Positions 12,260-25,300 of a stretch of 64,000 nucleotides of DNA are shown piece by piece. A model generated the notes under the pieces. It did not search any database, was not told the DNA's origin, and worked only from the letters and a program-made list of their open reading frames with translations. Position numbers and translations under genes: made by a program. Position 1 is the first letter of the stretch, and the number at the start of each line of letters is the position of its first letter. This DNA is from Pempheris klunzingeri (taxonomy: Eukaryota > Chordata > Actinopteri > Acropomatiformes > Pempheridae): NCBI RefSeq assembly GCF_042242105.1, contig NC_092018.1:26468167-26532166 (forward strand), given 5' to 3'.

Positions 12260-15200
12260 AGCAGAGGCGCGTTAAGTTAGGCTACATTTCACCACCTGAT
12301 CGCTGTGCGGCAGCGCGGCCGGAGCGCGCAGACAGCGGAGAGAGGGGCACACACGTCGCTGCAGAGCGCGTCACCTTTTCATTGATGTGGATGATGGTCT
12401 CCGGCATCGTAGCAATGACGTGGGTGTGTGGACGGTAGTAAGATGGAGCAGCGGTGAGCAAACTTTTCCACGACAGACAGACAGACAGACAGATAGGTAA
12501 ACGTTACACCACAGACACCCCCTTAGAGGAGAAAATGTTGAAATGATGTTGCTACAGAACTGTGATCTGCACACAGAAAAACATTGTGGGTGTCGACACA
12601 GCAGCCACAAAAATAATGGAATCTACAATACCTGCAACACTATCCTTACCCTTTGTGAATTTATGTCAGGGCAGTGGCATCAAAATGTTAATACAGTTTA
12701 GATTTAGATGTGTTTTATCACTTTTGTCCCATTGGACAAATTATTTTATTATTTTTATTTATTATTGTTTTCTGTCCAGGGACACATTCACCTGCTATGG
12801 GGCCTCTGGGTAAAAATGGGCCACAGGTCCCCACTGAATCCCCTCACATGGGTTCATTCAGTCCATCCCCACAATGACCAACCCCCCCCCAAAAACAGCA
12901 ACTCTACATTGAAATGCTGCCCTCATATAACAGGTTTGTGCAGATTAATAACAGTATAGAAAGAACTACCAGGAAGTAAAACGACACCATTATGTTAAAA
13001 AATGACATAGCTGCTGACACTTCACATGTGTTCTTCATATTGTATCTACTCCGTGCACATTCCCTGGATATGTAATCTTGCTGCATTTGAATGAAATTGA
13101 AGTCAAATGTCAGGCACATGAAACCCAATCAGCTACGCCTAGAGGCCCCTGGGTATTATTACATTTGCTCACTATTATTTCAGATTCTATGGGTTAGTGA
13201 CGTCAGTGCATACAGCTCAAAGGATAATCTTTGAGAACACACACACACGTATGCTCATATGAGCGCTGAATTTCAACTACCTCCTACCATGCTGCAGGCT
13301 TCTGCTCTCTCTCAAACACTACTACACTGAGCAGTATTGTAACAGTGACTACTATAGCCTATTTTAATAACTCAAGAGCTGTGACACTGAAACAAAACAA
13401 TTCTGTACCTATGAAACATGGCAGCTGATAAATAAGAGCATTACAATTTTTCTGAATGGGTTCTGTTATTATTAGTGATTATTGGTATCATTATGTGTCT
13501 TGATCCGGCATAGCTACAGGCCTACAGATGTCTCCTCACTTGGGAATCCTTTTCCTTGCCTGTGGAGACAGATAGAGGGCCAGAGACTACCTCCCATATA
13601 TTTTTTTTTATGAACCTATGAACCCAACACTTCTTTTATTCAACATGATGTTATTATTACCTCAGCATTTTACTGCTCCTGGCTTCGTATCCTCCAGAGG
13701 CGGTGCAGGTCTAACAAGAAATAACTGCTGAGAAAACATCATTGCATGCCGACGCCTCCCTGTGACGCTACTATAAAACTGCATCTAGCTGAAAAATAGG
13801 CAGCACAATCTATTTTGTCCCGTCGCTTTATATTGCAGAGTGTATTATCAATGCCAGAGTTGCATTTCTGCAGGAGACTTTATTCTTCCCATACGACTAA
13901 ACTATTCAGCCCCTGCAGTATGTTTTAACCAGTATTTGAGTGTAACAGAAGCCAGCTGTGTGAGACACTGTAGTTTAATCAATGAAGGGGTTGATTCAGA
14001 AGAATGGACCAAAGAACTGTGACATCTGTGTGAAAGTGACACTTCTGACAACAGCTGGTTAAATAAGATACTTGACCATTTATTAAATGTACAGAAATCC
14101 TGTTCAAAATCCACACAAGAATGTGTAAAAGGACAAATCCTTAATCGAATGTAAACAAAATGGTTGCCCCACCACACACTGTATATGTAAAGCAAATGCT
14201 TTGGGAACGACACTTTTCATACTCTTAAGTGGATAAACAGCACTCTTGATTTTGAACCTAATTATGGACAGCTCAATGTGAGTGTCAGCGTTGTCCCATG
14301 TTGTAAACAGCTTGGAAATGATCACACTTTTGTAAACATTTGAATTGAATCGATGGGCGTCTGGAATTACGATGGACCTGTAAAGCTGCTGAAGATTCAT
14401 TTTTACTACCTTTTAGTCTGTGCACATATATCAGTGAGGTGCTGTTGAAGAATTAAGGATTGTGGCTTTAATAATGGATACCATATGGCGCTGCAAAAAT
14501 TACAGAGTAATTAAAAAGAAACACATCACAGAACAACAGAGATATTACTTCATAAGCATTTTACAGAATCTACAAATTCAATCTATCAAAGTGGTGTCAT
14601 GGTTGGCTTCTCGAGAACGCAGAGTGAAATGCAATTGCTTTAGCTGTAAATCAAGACAACACAATAGTATTATAGCATTGAAGACAATCAGTTCAAAACA
14701 TCTCGGACCATTCAGTTGTTTGTTGTTTTTTTTTACCTCAACCCTATTTACAGAAATACAAACCTGATATCAAATACAACCAAATTACAAGAGTTTAGTA
14801 AATTTACCAAAAACATTTCATCTCCAGTGTCACAGCACAGGCCGACTCACACGATTTGACCTAAAAGTGTGCTTATCTAACCGGGTCTTGTGAAAGCAGG
14901 ATTGATTTTTCAAAGGGGAGCACGATAAACTACCACACCAGCAGGATTCATGACGGAGACATTAGCTGTGTCTGTAAACATTCATGTCACGATCAACATT
15001 GGACCTCAGGTATCAAAATTCATGTGGATGAAAACTTCTTTTATGCATGAATTAATTATTATCTCTTTAGTTGTTATCACACCGTTAGAGCTCTTTCTGC
15101 AATGCACTTACTTTAGATATCAGTTAGCAGTTGCCAGTTTAGTCATAAAGCTCGGTTAGTGTATCCTTTAAGTAATTCAGCTCAAATGAGATTACAGAAT

Positions 15201-16320
15201 GCATTTGTTTATCTACTGTTCATCAGCCAGTGCTAATAAAGCACATTTTGGCTATCTGGCTTGAAAACAGTTAATCAGCCAGCACTGTAGCAATGACCCC
15301 TTAGCTTTAGTTTGACTTCAGCTCTGATTTCACGTAAAAATAAGCACTACAATCAGCGAAAATACGTCCTCATTCTGCACACAACAGACATTTCACTCAT
15401 TCATAGAAACAAGTTTGTCCCGCACTCGAAAGTGGGTGTTTTTGAAATGAGAAAAGTTGTGTCTTCGTTTTGATCAAAATTCTAATCCTCTGCATGTGAG
15501 TGGATATGCTGAGTAATACAAAAAGTTGAATGACTGAATTTCTTAGCCCTTGCGGAAATGTATGTAGGTGTTACAGCAAGTGTAAAAGAATTAGTAATAT
15601 GTGTTTGGATGTTAAGTGTAAAGTAAAACCACCAACACTTTACACATAATGTTCTCCAAGTGTTGACATGTCGTGTCTGTCCTGGTATCCAGGAAGTGTT
15701 TGTGACTCCAGGTCATTCAGAGCTAATATCATAGGTTGTCCTGCAGAGCCACACGTACTGTGAAGCTAAGCAACAATCATTGTTTGCCTTCGCTGAGAGC
15801 CATTTATCATATCTGTTGTGTACTTTGCTCTCTATTAGCACACTGTTGTTGTTTCAAGCAACGAGCAAAATAAAACAGATATGTGCTGTACATATGCTGA
15901 ATCTAAGAAATGATTTTGCCCCTGAATTGGCTCTGAGCTGGAGAGAGTTTGGGGGGAACTGCTTCATTTATCTATGTGCAAATTCAATGAACATTCAATG
16001 ATTCAAAGTGAAATAACCTCAGCGAATAAGCCAGAATGCCCCTTGAGTGGTATTAATAAATAACTGTATGATAAATTGTGCACCTACTAAGTAGAAACTT
16101 TAAAGTGAGGCTGAAAAAACATGACCAGGATTGATAAAAGAGGCCCAATGTTTGGTCATCTGCTAAGAAGGGTTATGAGTGATACTGTATGAGACGGAGA
16201 ATATGTACACAGTGAATGTGCGAGCTGGTCTGGAGGCAGAAAAAGAGACGCTCCCCAATCCTACCGACACTTCCCTAAACGCCATCTGTCTCTTGTTCGG
16301 ACATGGCTTCTCACTCACAC
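12260..16320. other. intergenic region between asphd2 3' end and cabp1 caldendrin promoter
   Basis: No coding exon could be supported. The 12260-12370 part is GC-rich (CpG-containing) and is the presumed caldendrin promoter and 5' UTR. An ACAG tetranucleotide run lies at 12473-12492. The remainder is AT-rich, with scattered short ORFs lacking recognisable similarity; part of it close to 16320 should be asphd2 3' UTR. Confidence 0.55.
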
Positions 16321-16451
16321 CTATTTCCCCTCCTTGTCCTCTAAGCGGCCGGGGGTAAAAATGTAGTCCAAGGCTTGTCTCTCAGCAGCGGCCACGTTGG
16401 GGTGCCAGAGGTCCACCATGAAGACCACCCTGGGGCCGTCCTCTGCGTCAC

Positions 16452-16486
<35 letters not shown>

Positions 16487-18102
16487 TAGCAACAGAAAAA
16501 CCAAGGGCTCCATTTTATCAAGATCTTGACACCTACCAGATTCATATTAAAAAGGCTCTCTATTTTCTTTAGCTCTATTGGATTATACCTCTTTTGGGTC
16601 AATCCTACTTCAAGGAATAAATAAAAGGGACAGAGTGCAATAAAAGATTAAATTTTAATCCCTTCTTACCCTCATGGAAGGCCCTGTGGAGGAAGGAGTC
16701 ATCAAAAAGCAGACAGCTGCCCTCAGACCAGCACTGTGGCTCTCCTCCAACCACAAGCTCACAGGAGGGGGGCACTCTGAGACCTGCCAAAGAAAGATAA
16801 CAAGTCCGTCCATGTGTCCATGTGTTAAGGGACTCACAATATGAACGGATTTTGAATTATTTTTTGCTAAGCAATCTCCCAGGTGACATATCCGAGACAA
16901 AATGCCCTATTCTTAGTGTCCCTTCTGATCTCTGTGTACAAAGGATCCCACGTACACAACACTAAACATCACTAATAATATCCATCTCACAGAGAACAGT
17001 TGGGAATAGATTCAAAGCTCAGGAGAAATGAAAACAATAAAAACAATAGTCCCTAAATTTAAGCCATGTCTCTCCAGGATGCATCTTTTCAGTCTTAACG
17101 CTCCAATACTCCTCCTCTCTGGTTAAATATGCTTATTGCTGAAATTATCTGCTGCTGTGTTTGGCTGAATACACACTGAGCTGCAGACATCACATGGCCG
17201 AATCAGTTTTAGCTCACTAAACAGTTCGCCCTCTTACCCAGGTGGCAGCGCAGCCTGACATTTGTTGGACCATAATGCTCAGTGATCAGAGCTCCAGGCG
17301 TCAGCACCGAGAAGCAGGCGTTTCCGAACACGTTGTTGGCGATGAAGGTGCGCAGCTGGCCCAGCACTCTCCAGGCCCGTGGGCACCTCCTGACATTAAG
17401 AACCAGGGGGGTGCCTTGGTTGACCAGGTAATACGTCCACCACTGCCCACGAGGAGTGCTGTTGGCTTTCCACCCTGGTGGGAGGGACGAACCGCTGCGG
17501 GCTGGAGGCTGGTGGTAGATGCTCTCAAACTCGGCCAGAAGGGCAGGGAAGCTCTGCTCCAGCAGCTCCACGTCGTGTCTCTGGACTTCTCTAGAGAAGA
17601 AAGGGGCTGACGGTAGGTCAGGGAGGAAGAAGACCTCTGGCCGCTGGATAGTCGGTCGGCTGTTGAGGTATCGGCCTTGGTCACGGACTCCTTTGTGCAC
17701 CCTGCCCATACCTGACCAGGTGTAGCGCTTGGCGTAATCCTGCAGGCTGTGATAGAGCCTCTGGTTCAGACTCTCTCCGGCGCTGGTGCAACGGAAGCAC
17801 TCTGACGACTGGCAAAAAGCGAAGCCGTTCTGCTCTTCTAGCATTGACCCGTGCTTCCCTTTCCCTCTGCCACGGCAGTCTGAACTCATGAAGCCCCCCA
17901 CCACCCCTCCGATCCGGCCGGGCCCAGCCAGATACCTGCCACGCAGAGGGCTGGAGCCGTGCTCCCGGCCCACCCTGTAACAATACCACATAAACAGCAG
18001 CAGCACACACATGGCTATGGCGAAAGCACAGATCTCACACTCCCTGATAGACTGCATCCCTCCAGCCACCATCTCCCTCACATTCTCCAGTGACCACTCC
18101 AT
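16321..18102 (-). CDS. asphd2: aspartate beta-hydroxylase domain-containing protein 2
   Basis: A predicted single-pass membrane protein of the aspartyl/asparaginyl beta-hydroxylase (2-oxoglutarate and iron dependent) family. Three coding exons on the minus strand, 17238..18102, 16670..16783 and 16321..16451, give 369 aa, the length I recall for human ASPHD2. A transmembrane segment follows the N-terminus ([20 protein letters not shown]). Family blocks are intact: LHGR-type linker [59 protein letters not shown] and HYGPTN, then [27 protein letters not shown] and [20 protein letters not shown]. The His of EHYGPTN and the His of [10 protein letters not shown] are the expected metal ligands, and the Arg of RVVFMVD the 2-oxoglutarate contact; these roles are inferred from ASPH. 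Physiological substrate is unknown. Donors GTAAGA and GTAAGA and acceptors GGCAG and TGCAG agree in phase. Confidence 0.96.
16455..16482. repeat. (CA)n microsatellite abutting the asphd2 exon 3 acceptor
   Basis: Fourteen CA units lie immediately upstream (in transcript sense, as GT repeats) of the CAG acceptor of asphd2 exon 3 at 16452-16454. The normal polypyrimidine tract is replaced by (GT)n. Confidence 0.93.
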
Positions 18103-18660
18103 CTCGGCTCGTATCCGGATTGCTGAATCTGACGAAAAACAGAAAGTGCTGATGAAGGACCAGTTAACACGTCTTTTCTTGATTGGGATCGAAAGGGGCT
18201 TTAAAGCACAAACAGTGTTGTGAGTCTAGTGTCAAGCAGCTCTTATCGCCCCCCCTAATGTAAACAGAGTGCTGATTTGATCTGACACACTTGCTCTTCA
18301 GTCCTAACATTTCAGCACTGTGCAACGAGGGATGGTTTCTCCTTGCATGATGTCTGGCTGTGCGGTATTTGTGCTGCTGCTCCCTCTCTTGTTCTTTCAG
18401 ACAAACGCAGACAGACACCGCGCCTTAGGGTAATCTGTTCTCTGAAAAACAAAGACAGAAGGAGAGAAAGAGGGATAAGAACGAGGAGGGTACTGTAACT
18501 GACATGAGGGGGATGCTGCGATTGATATCAATGCTCCAAACTCTATTTGCTGTGAATGCGTTGGCAGGCACAATGAGTTAATCGGATGCAGGTATCATTA
18601 CACTTGGCTTTGTGTCACACATCACACATCTTCCTCCTCAGACTTTGACAGTGAACCCCC

Positions 18661-18712
18661 CCCACCACCACCACCACCACCACCCCACCACCACCACCAC
18701 CACCACCCCACC
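18661..18712. repeat. (CCA)n microsatellite
   Basis: Near-perfect CCA/CAC triplets interrupted by CCCC, about 52 bases. A flanking ORF translates it as poly-His or poly-Gly, which is an artefact. Confidence 0.95.
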
Positions 18713-18800
18713 CTACCCATCCTGTGTGCTCCACATGTATAACACACCTGCTGAAACTCACCCACACACTGTGGACTTCAAAATGACTGCACCCCAGGCG

Positions 18801-18877
18801 CACACACACACGCACACACACACACACACTTTGAACACAATTTTGATTTCAGCTTTACACACACACACACACACACC
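18801..18877. repeat. paired (CA)n microsatellites
   Basis: Two CA runs, 18801-18829 (with a CG interruption) and about 18856-18877, separated by a short unique stretch. Confidence 0.9.
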
Positions 18878-19856
18878 CTTGTACTGCACCGAATGAAACC
18901 ATGAGTCATGAGCACATTGCTGCATTTAACACTAATCTCTCCCTTTTAATTTTTTGGCGCACCACGCGTACACGCGCACCAAACAGTGAATTATGTAAAC
19001 TTAAACAGTGTTGATACCCACCCACATTTATAATTGGAATTCATAGGTTGCTCAGCAGGAGCTGCATAAATGTATCCTCGGGGAGTGGGAGGGGGCGAGC
19101 TGTAGCCTCTGTGATGGTATGCTGTTAAAGTAAAGGAAAAAGGCTGGATTACATGAGTGTGATTATATAATGATAATGGACCAGCAGCCAAAACGCAAAA
19201 CGAGGAGTGCAATGCGTCAACTGTGATCAGAACTCCACGATGCTCTCTCTCTCTCTCGCCAAAAATGGTCGGGTAATCCTGCTCCAATAGATCCTCCCCT
19301 ACATCCTGTCTGACAGCATCGAGACGCCCCCACATCCCCCCACACACACTCCCGCTGCCTTTAGGACAGACTGACCACCAAACCCAGCCATGCAGCCGTC
19401 TAAAGCACGCACCCTCCCTCCAAACGCTCCTCTGCTCCCATGCAGTCTCGCCACTACAGCTGCAGCCACCTGAGCCAAGCTGCCATTACCAAGTGATGGC
19501 CAAAATATTGATGAGCTGCAACGTTCAATAAGCGACGGTAAACAGGCAGTGAGCGCAGAGACCGAGCTCGTGTTTCCTTGTCTAGGGCTGCGCGGATGTT
19601 GGGTGCGTTGGTTCGTGCACAGGTTTGCATCCATACCTACTCAACATTCATGCCTGTGGCCAGTGGAGAGGAGAGGCGCACAGGTGTTTCTCCAGGCGAA
19701 GCTGCGCACCACTGCAGTGCACAAGGTAGACGGAAATCACTCGCCAACATTATAGGAAATATCTCCAAAAAAACTCAAATGAAGTCCCAAGTGGAACCAG
19801 CACCCATCATTACACCGGGAAAAAATAAGACAGCGGTCCCAGCGACGGCGTGACTC

Positions 19857-19882
19857 CCTGTCTGTCTGTCTGTCTGTCTGTA
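19857..19882. repeat. (CTGT)n microsatellite
   Basis: About six CTGT units in the asphd2-ggt5 gap. Confidence 0.9.
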
Positions 19883-21592
19883 ATGGACAGCGGCGGCGGA
19901 CAGGCTTCTGATAATGTTGTTGTAAATACTGAGGCTCCACAAGGGAAGCCACCCAGAGTCAAGCTGCCGGGAGAGTACTCAACGGCACATCCGCTATCAC
20001 CTTTCAAAATAAAGGTGTCAGGGATGCACGAGTTGAAATCAGTCACTGCCACAACTCAGCAGCTATATTTTCAAAAAAGGACATTCCAGCAATTCAATCC
20101 ATCACTTTCAAGGGTCAGAGTCAAAGCAGCCTGACTTTTAGTCTCTGACATGAATCAGTCAAGCTCCAAACGTGCTAGATCTTACAGTTCTCATGATGCA
20201 ACATGTAGCATCGACCAGGAGACCTTCCCCACTGTGTTAGACTCTCTCCTCTTTTTAAATTTAAATCTCCCTGTTGATAACATGAAAAAGTATTTGTATT
20301 TGAAGTCTCAACTATAACTCAATCACCTATATACTGTTTTTTTCAAGTCATTGAGCGTGCAGGAGTATCTTCATGCAGAAACCAAAGGGTGATCTCACAC
20401 ACGCCTCACTGACGACTGCCTGCAGCAAAGCATACAACGTACAGTTTCATCAGAAATCAGCAAAAGAATATGTATGTTTGCAGTCTTTTGCAAGAAGAAT
20501 CATTTTTCAGCGGAGACACGCTGATTAAATGATTAATTCATAGATTAATTGTTAGACAATTAACCAGAAGTTATTTATTATTAACCACTCAGTAGTTTTA
20601 AGCAAAATACAAAAAATCCACTGCAGCCACCCTCCTAATTTGGATAGATTTCATGATTTTCTTTGTCGTCTATAAGATAATAAATTGAATTTCTTCAGGA
20701 TTTCAAAAGTGAACAGGCGATTTGAATGCTTCAGCTTGGGCTGCGGGCATTTTTCACTATTCTCTGACAATTTATACACAAACGATTTATCGTTTAATTA
20801 AGAATATGAGTGGCAGGTGGACTGACGATGGAAATAATTGTTGCAGCACTACTAATAAGATCCTGTTCTCCAGTCTTACCGTGGTTAAGTTCTTTACTTT
20901 GAAATCAAAGTTGCCGTATATCCGGGTCTGCTCTGGTTATCTCTGTCTGACTTGACCCATCTGAGAGCCTACCTCTTCCGTATGTCTCATGGCTCGCCCA
21001 TCGACCACTGTTTGATATAACTGCAGACAGCATTTCCCAAGATGCATTGCAACGTGCCTGGATTGCGCTCCCAGCAGCCAGGGAGCGGTGGATGGGTGAT
21101 GGTTGGTTATGACAGAACATGACACCGTGGTGAATAAGTTTTCCCAGAAGGGTCCAGCTACAGATCTCAGTCCTGGGGACCCTGTAATTCTTCCTCCTGG
21201 CTGCTCTGAGCGGAGTTTCAGCTGATTTACAGTCCAGTAAAGTTATTCCACAGTTATTAACACCAATCCTACAAGAAACAGGAGGTTATGACACAAACTG
21301 AGACCGTTTCCTTTGGTATCCGGAGGTAGAACAGCTAGTAAAACTACATGAGAAGCAAAACAAAACTTTAGAATATTATCAGTATCCCCTCAGACCTGAA
21401 GGAGCATGGATAGGATAAAAATTACTGCAATGATTCAGTGATGCCCAGACAATAATAACTTTGCTCTGCACATGTCCATAGATTCAAAGGCCCATCACCA
21501 ATCATGAGTGTTTCACATTAACTGTGGGCCTATAGGTGGTGTTTAAAGTTCCTTATTAGTTGAGTGTATCTACACATTGATCCTGGTATCAT

Positions 21593-22175
21593 GCCGCTGT
21601 GAGAGAGCCCCAGAAGCAGGTCTACACTGTGCTTGGGGGTCAAACCTCTCCAGGAATATATATATATATAATCAACGGGTCTGCACTTCCATCACTGTCT
21701 GGTTTGGTTTTGGAACAGGACAGGCACAGACTGCAAAGGACAATCAGATCTGCAGAGAGGATAATTGGGGCTGATCTGCACTCCACCCAGGACTTGTACC
21801 TGTCCAGGGTCAGGAGGAGGGCAGGTAACATCTCTGCAGACCCCTCACACTCCGCACATAAACTCTTTAAACTCCTCCCGTCTGGTAGAAGCTACAGAAC
21901 ACTGTACGCCAAAACCACCAGACACAGAGACAGTTTCTTCCCCCAGGTTGTCACCCTGATGGACTCACACTAGTCTCAGAGACTCAGACTACATAAATGC
22001 ACCACACCTGCCTCCACTGTACATACTGTTGTTATATTGTTCTTGTTCTTATTCTGATTGTTGTAGTTTATTTCTTATTTTTTTAGTGTACACAGAGAGA
22101 AAAGTTTCCCTGGAGTCAAATTCCTTGTTTGCTTGTACAAACTTGGCCAATAAAGTTGATTCTGATTCTGAGTTG
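21593..22175 (+). mobile_element. truncated L2-clade LINE, 3' end of ORF2 plus 3' UTR
   Basis: The plus-strand frame ending at 21973 encodes QRTIRSAERIIGADL, then DLYLSRVRRRAGNISADPSH, then KLFKLLPSGRSYRTLYAKTT and RHRDSFFPQVV. This is the characteristic C-terminal tail after the reverse transcriptase of L2-type LINEs (the pattern is LLPSGRRYRSL..RTTR..NSFFP). The 3' UTR ends in AATAAAGTTGATTCTGATTC and a further TGA; a short ATTCTGA tandem tail is typical for L2 elements. The endonuclease and polymerase domains are missing, so this is a dead 5'-truncated insertion. Confidence 0.85.
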
Positions 22176-22364
22176 GGCAATAACTTTCCTCTCTCCATCC
22201 TCTTGTGGTCATACAGGAGGAGGGCGGGGCCAGCCCATCCGACGCACGCCCCCTCTGATACGCTAACCACGCCCCTCGTTAGTCAGTGAAGTTGGAATAT
22301 TGCAGGGTGAGATAACCCAGAAAGGTCACATGAAACGTGAATGCTCTTTTGGATAACATCAGCC

Positions 22365-25300
22365 ATGCCAAGGTCAAAGGCGAAGGTGTACGCCTGTTGC
22401 GCACTGATGCTGCTCTCCGTGGTTGCTGTAATTGTGTGTATTGCTGTTCTTGTGAGGCGCAAGTGTCCACATGACACTTTCTCCAGCGCTGCAGTGGCCG
22501 CAGACTCTAGGACATGTTCAGAGATTGGACGGTGAGTGGCGTTTTACACTTTTGTTACGGCTACATCAAAATGTCCGTTTGTTCTGCTCAGTGCTGTGGT
22601 CGTGAATTACGCGCATCACGCACACATTACGCACAATATAAAGTGCCATTTCATGAGCAAACATTAGGACCTAGAACTTCAAACTACTAACACATTATAA
22701 TAGACACACTATAATAGTTAAGACCTCGGTTCCGAAGTGACAAATTAGAACAACTGTGCAAGTGTATTGAACCAAAGTCAAGTTTGTGGCACATTTCATG
22801 AACAAGGAACTGAAAAAACTTTTCATAATACCAACCCATGCAAATGACAAACAAGCAAAGGACATAACTTTACAGGATTTACAGGATGTGATGGGTGTGA
22901 AATCTTTCAGAGACATACTTCAAAGAGGGGGCTCAGCGGTAGATGGCGCCATTGCCGCGCTGTTGTGCACCTCCATCATGAACCCACAGAGCATGGGTAT
23001 CGGAGGGGGGTCTATATTCACGGTGATGGACAGCTCTGGTAACAGCCACATCCATTTAGCCCTCTAACACAGCAGAACTATGGAGCATCCTGGTGTGGGG
23101 GCGAAGTTATAATTGACAGTATCTCCTCTTTTCAAAAGGTAAGGTGAAAATCATCAACTCCAGGGAGACTGTGCCCAGGAAGTTTAAACCTGACCTGCTG
23201 AAGTCCTGTCCCAAGACCTTCCAGATGATGCCAGGTACTGCTCTGGCTTCTCAGATCAGTAGAGACCTTGAATCTGTTTTGTTTTCCTGCTTCTTGTGTG
23301 GGGAGCTTTTCTTGTTTTTCCTGCTCCGTCCGTTTATGTTGGGTATTTGATCACTGGGTTGCTACCTGCAGAACCACACTAGAGGAAACATGAATAAACC
23401 AAATATTTTGCTCATCATATCCAACTCATTTCTCTTGAGGAACTCAGCATGTGTCACTTCTGGAGAACCTTATTTACCACATAAGGGCACAAAGTTGAGA
23501 GATTTATGTCAGGCCCGGGGCTGAAGTCACTGTCAGTCCTTTCTTAGACATGTCTTTGTCCTTGGTGTCATGCTTGCTTCCCATGCAGTAGACTCACATT
23601 GTATACACACCGGGGGCCCAGCAGGCCTGACACAGGAACTGGCCACGAGCTCAGCTCCCAGCCAGGACCACACACACAGTGGAGCAGGAGTCCCAAACTA
23701 GCTATTAATCTTGTTGTGACATGCACTTGTAAGCCTATGTAGGTGGATAGTAATGTACTATAAGCAACTGATACAATAAAAACATTAGTAACCATCATTT
23801 GCTTAGTGTGTAAGATCAGTGAGATAAAAGAAATATGTAGAGCAAAGCCACCAATACACTTATCCCAGTATTTGAAAAGATTTAATCATTACATCTGTTT
23901 GACTTACACACCTTCCTCAATAAAAGTACTTAAGTAAATGTATCAATACATTAATGTCAAAATACTCCAGGTATAGTAAAGGTACTAATGATGGTCCCCG
24001 TAACTGATACATCAATACGTATTATTTGGTTGTTAATACTGTTATATTAATGTGTAAAAAAAGCATTTTATTGTTGTAGCTGGTTGAGGTGGAGCTACTG
24101 TAGGTTTTGACTACATTATATACAGTCTTTTAGTCCCGAGGTTCCAAACTAGGACTCAGGCCCCTCCAAGTAATGAGGGGAAATCTCTCGTTGGTGCAAC
24201 AGCTACAAACTTGAAATGTGACTGCAACTGTACTTACTATTTTGTAATGGGAAAGGGTTGGAGGACAATGGTTTCATCTTTATAAGCTAGTCATTTTTGA
24301 TATCAAACATTATCATCTGTAAAGTAACCAGTTACTTCAGGTATCAAATATATTTGGTGGAGTACAATATTTCCAGCAGAAGGATAAAGTGGCATAAAAT
24401 GGGAATAATGAAATATAGTCTGATTGTACTGAAGTATAGAGCTTGAGTGAATGTACATAGGAACTTTGACCTACCCACAGAACCTATCCTTCCATCCAGG
24501 TGTTCATTGGATTGGGGTCCCAGGTGAAATTCGTGGATATGAGCAGGCACACAGCCTTTATGGGAAGTTGCCGTGGGCCAGCCTCTTCCAGCCGACCATC
24601 AAGCTGGCCAGAGAAGGCTTTCCTATACCTCAAATCCAGGGCCGATACATCTCGTTCATTGATTCGAACGAGACCCAGTCACTACGGTAGCACATCCACA
24701 ATGAGACTTCGAAACATCATCAGCAAAAAAAAAAACATCAGCAAAAGAACATTTGACCTTCATACATTTAAGCGCCATTTTGTCTCTTTGTCTTTGTCCT
24801 TTAGAAAGTTGTATTTAGATAAGAACGGGAACTTGCTGAAGACTGGTGATATTGTGAAGTTTGAGAACCTGGCCAACACTCTGGAGATGATTGCAGATCA
24901 CGGGGCAGACGCTTTTTACACTGGAAGAATAGCAGAGGATTTAGTCCAAGACATACAGGAGGCAGGTATTGTCAGACGGGTTTCATCGTTTTCTATCTCT
25001 GCCTGGCACAATGATCTAATTACAAATGAACAAATCAATTGGGTCTGTAAAGCACCGCAGTGATCACGTCCAGGCTCCAGAGTGAGCTGCCTGGATCCAT
25101 TAAAAGTCTTGATTATGTGGAGCTGAGATGCTTTTTCTTCAGCCTCACTGTTTCAATGTTTTTGCTTAGGAGGAACACTCACCGCGCAGGACTTGGCAGA
25201 GTATAGAGCTACAGTGACTGATGCGTGGGCTGTTCCTTTGGGAGAGTACCAGATGTACATACCCCCACCCCCTGCAGGAGGCATCATCCTCAGCCTCATC

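Larger units (their letters stand above)
18103..22364. other. divergent intergenic region between asphd2 and ggt5
   Basis: Probably holds the promoters and 5' UTRs of both neighbours. The sequence around 18100-18120 continues the asphd2 transcript upstream of its ATG. Contents recognised are a CCA microsatellite, two CA microsatellites, a CTGT run and an L2 LINE tail (separate entries). The ORF on the minus strand at 19299-19634 has no recognisable similarity and I do not call it a gene. Confidence 0.55.

Noticed and set aside
11585-12261. Several long plus-strand ORFs opposite the caldendrin exon
   Set aside because: They are antisense shadows of a GC-rich coding exon. The minus-strand frame matches caldendrin and has the correct donor.
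17242-17725. Plus-strand ORFs of 68-122 aa opposite asphd2
   Set aside because: Antisense frames of asphd2 exon 1 with no recognisable domains.
18655-18880. Regular repeats that might suggest a CRISPR-like array
   Set aside because: They are simple microsatellites in a vertebrate genome; no repeat-spacer structure and no cas genes.
18612-18896. ORF with poly-His and Thr-His repeats
   Set aside because: Produced by the CCA and CA microsatellites, not a protein gene.
19299-19634. 111-aa minus-strand ORF upstream of asphd2
   Set aside because: No family resemblance, no clear splice context, and its codon content looks random. It may be 5' UTR or promoter sequence.
24500-25063. 187-aa continuous ORF as a single exon
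   Set aside because: It mixes frames. The true ggt5 exons 24500..24686 and 24805..24965 are separated by an intron; the in-between residues have no GGT similarity.
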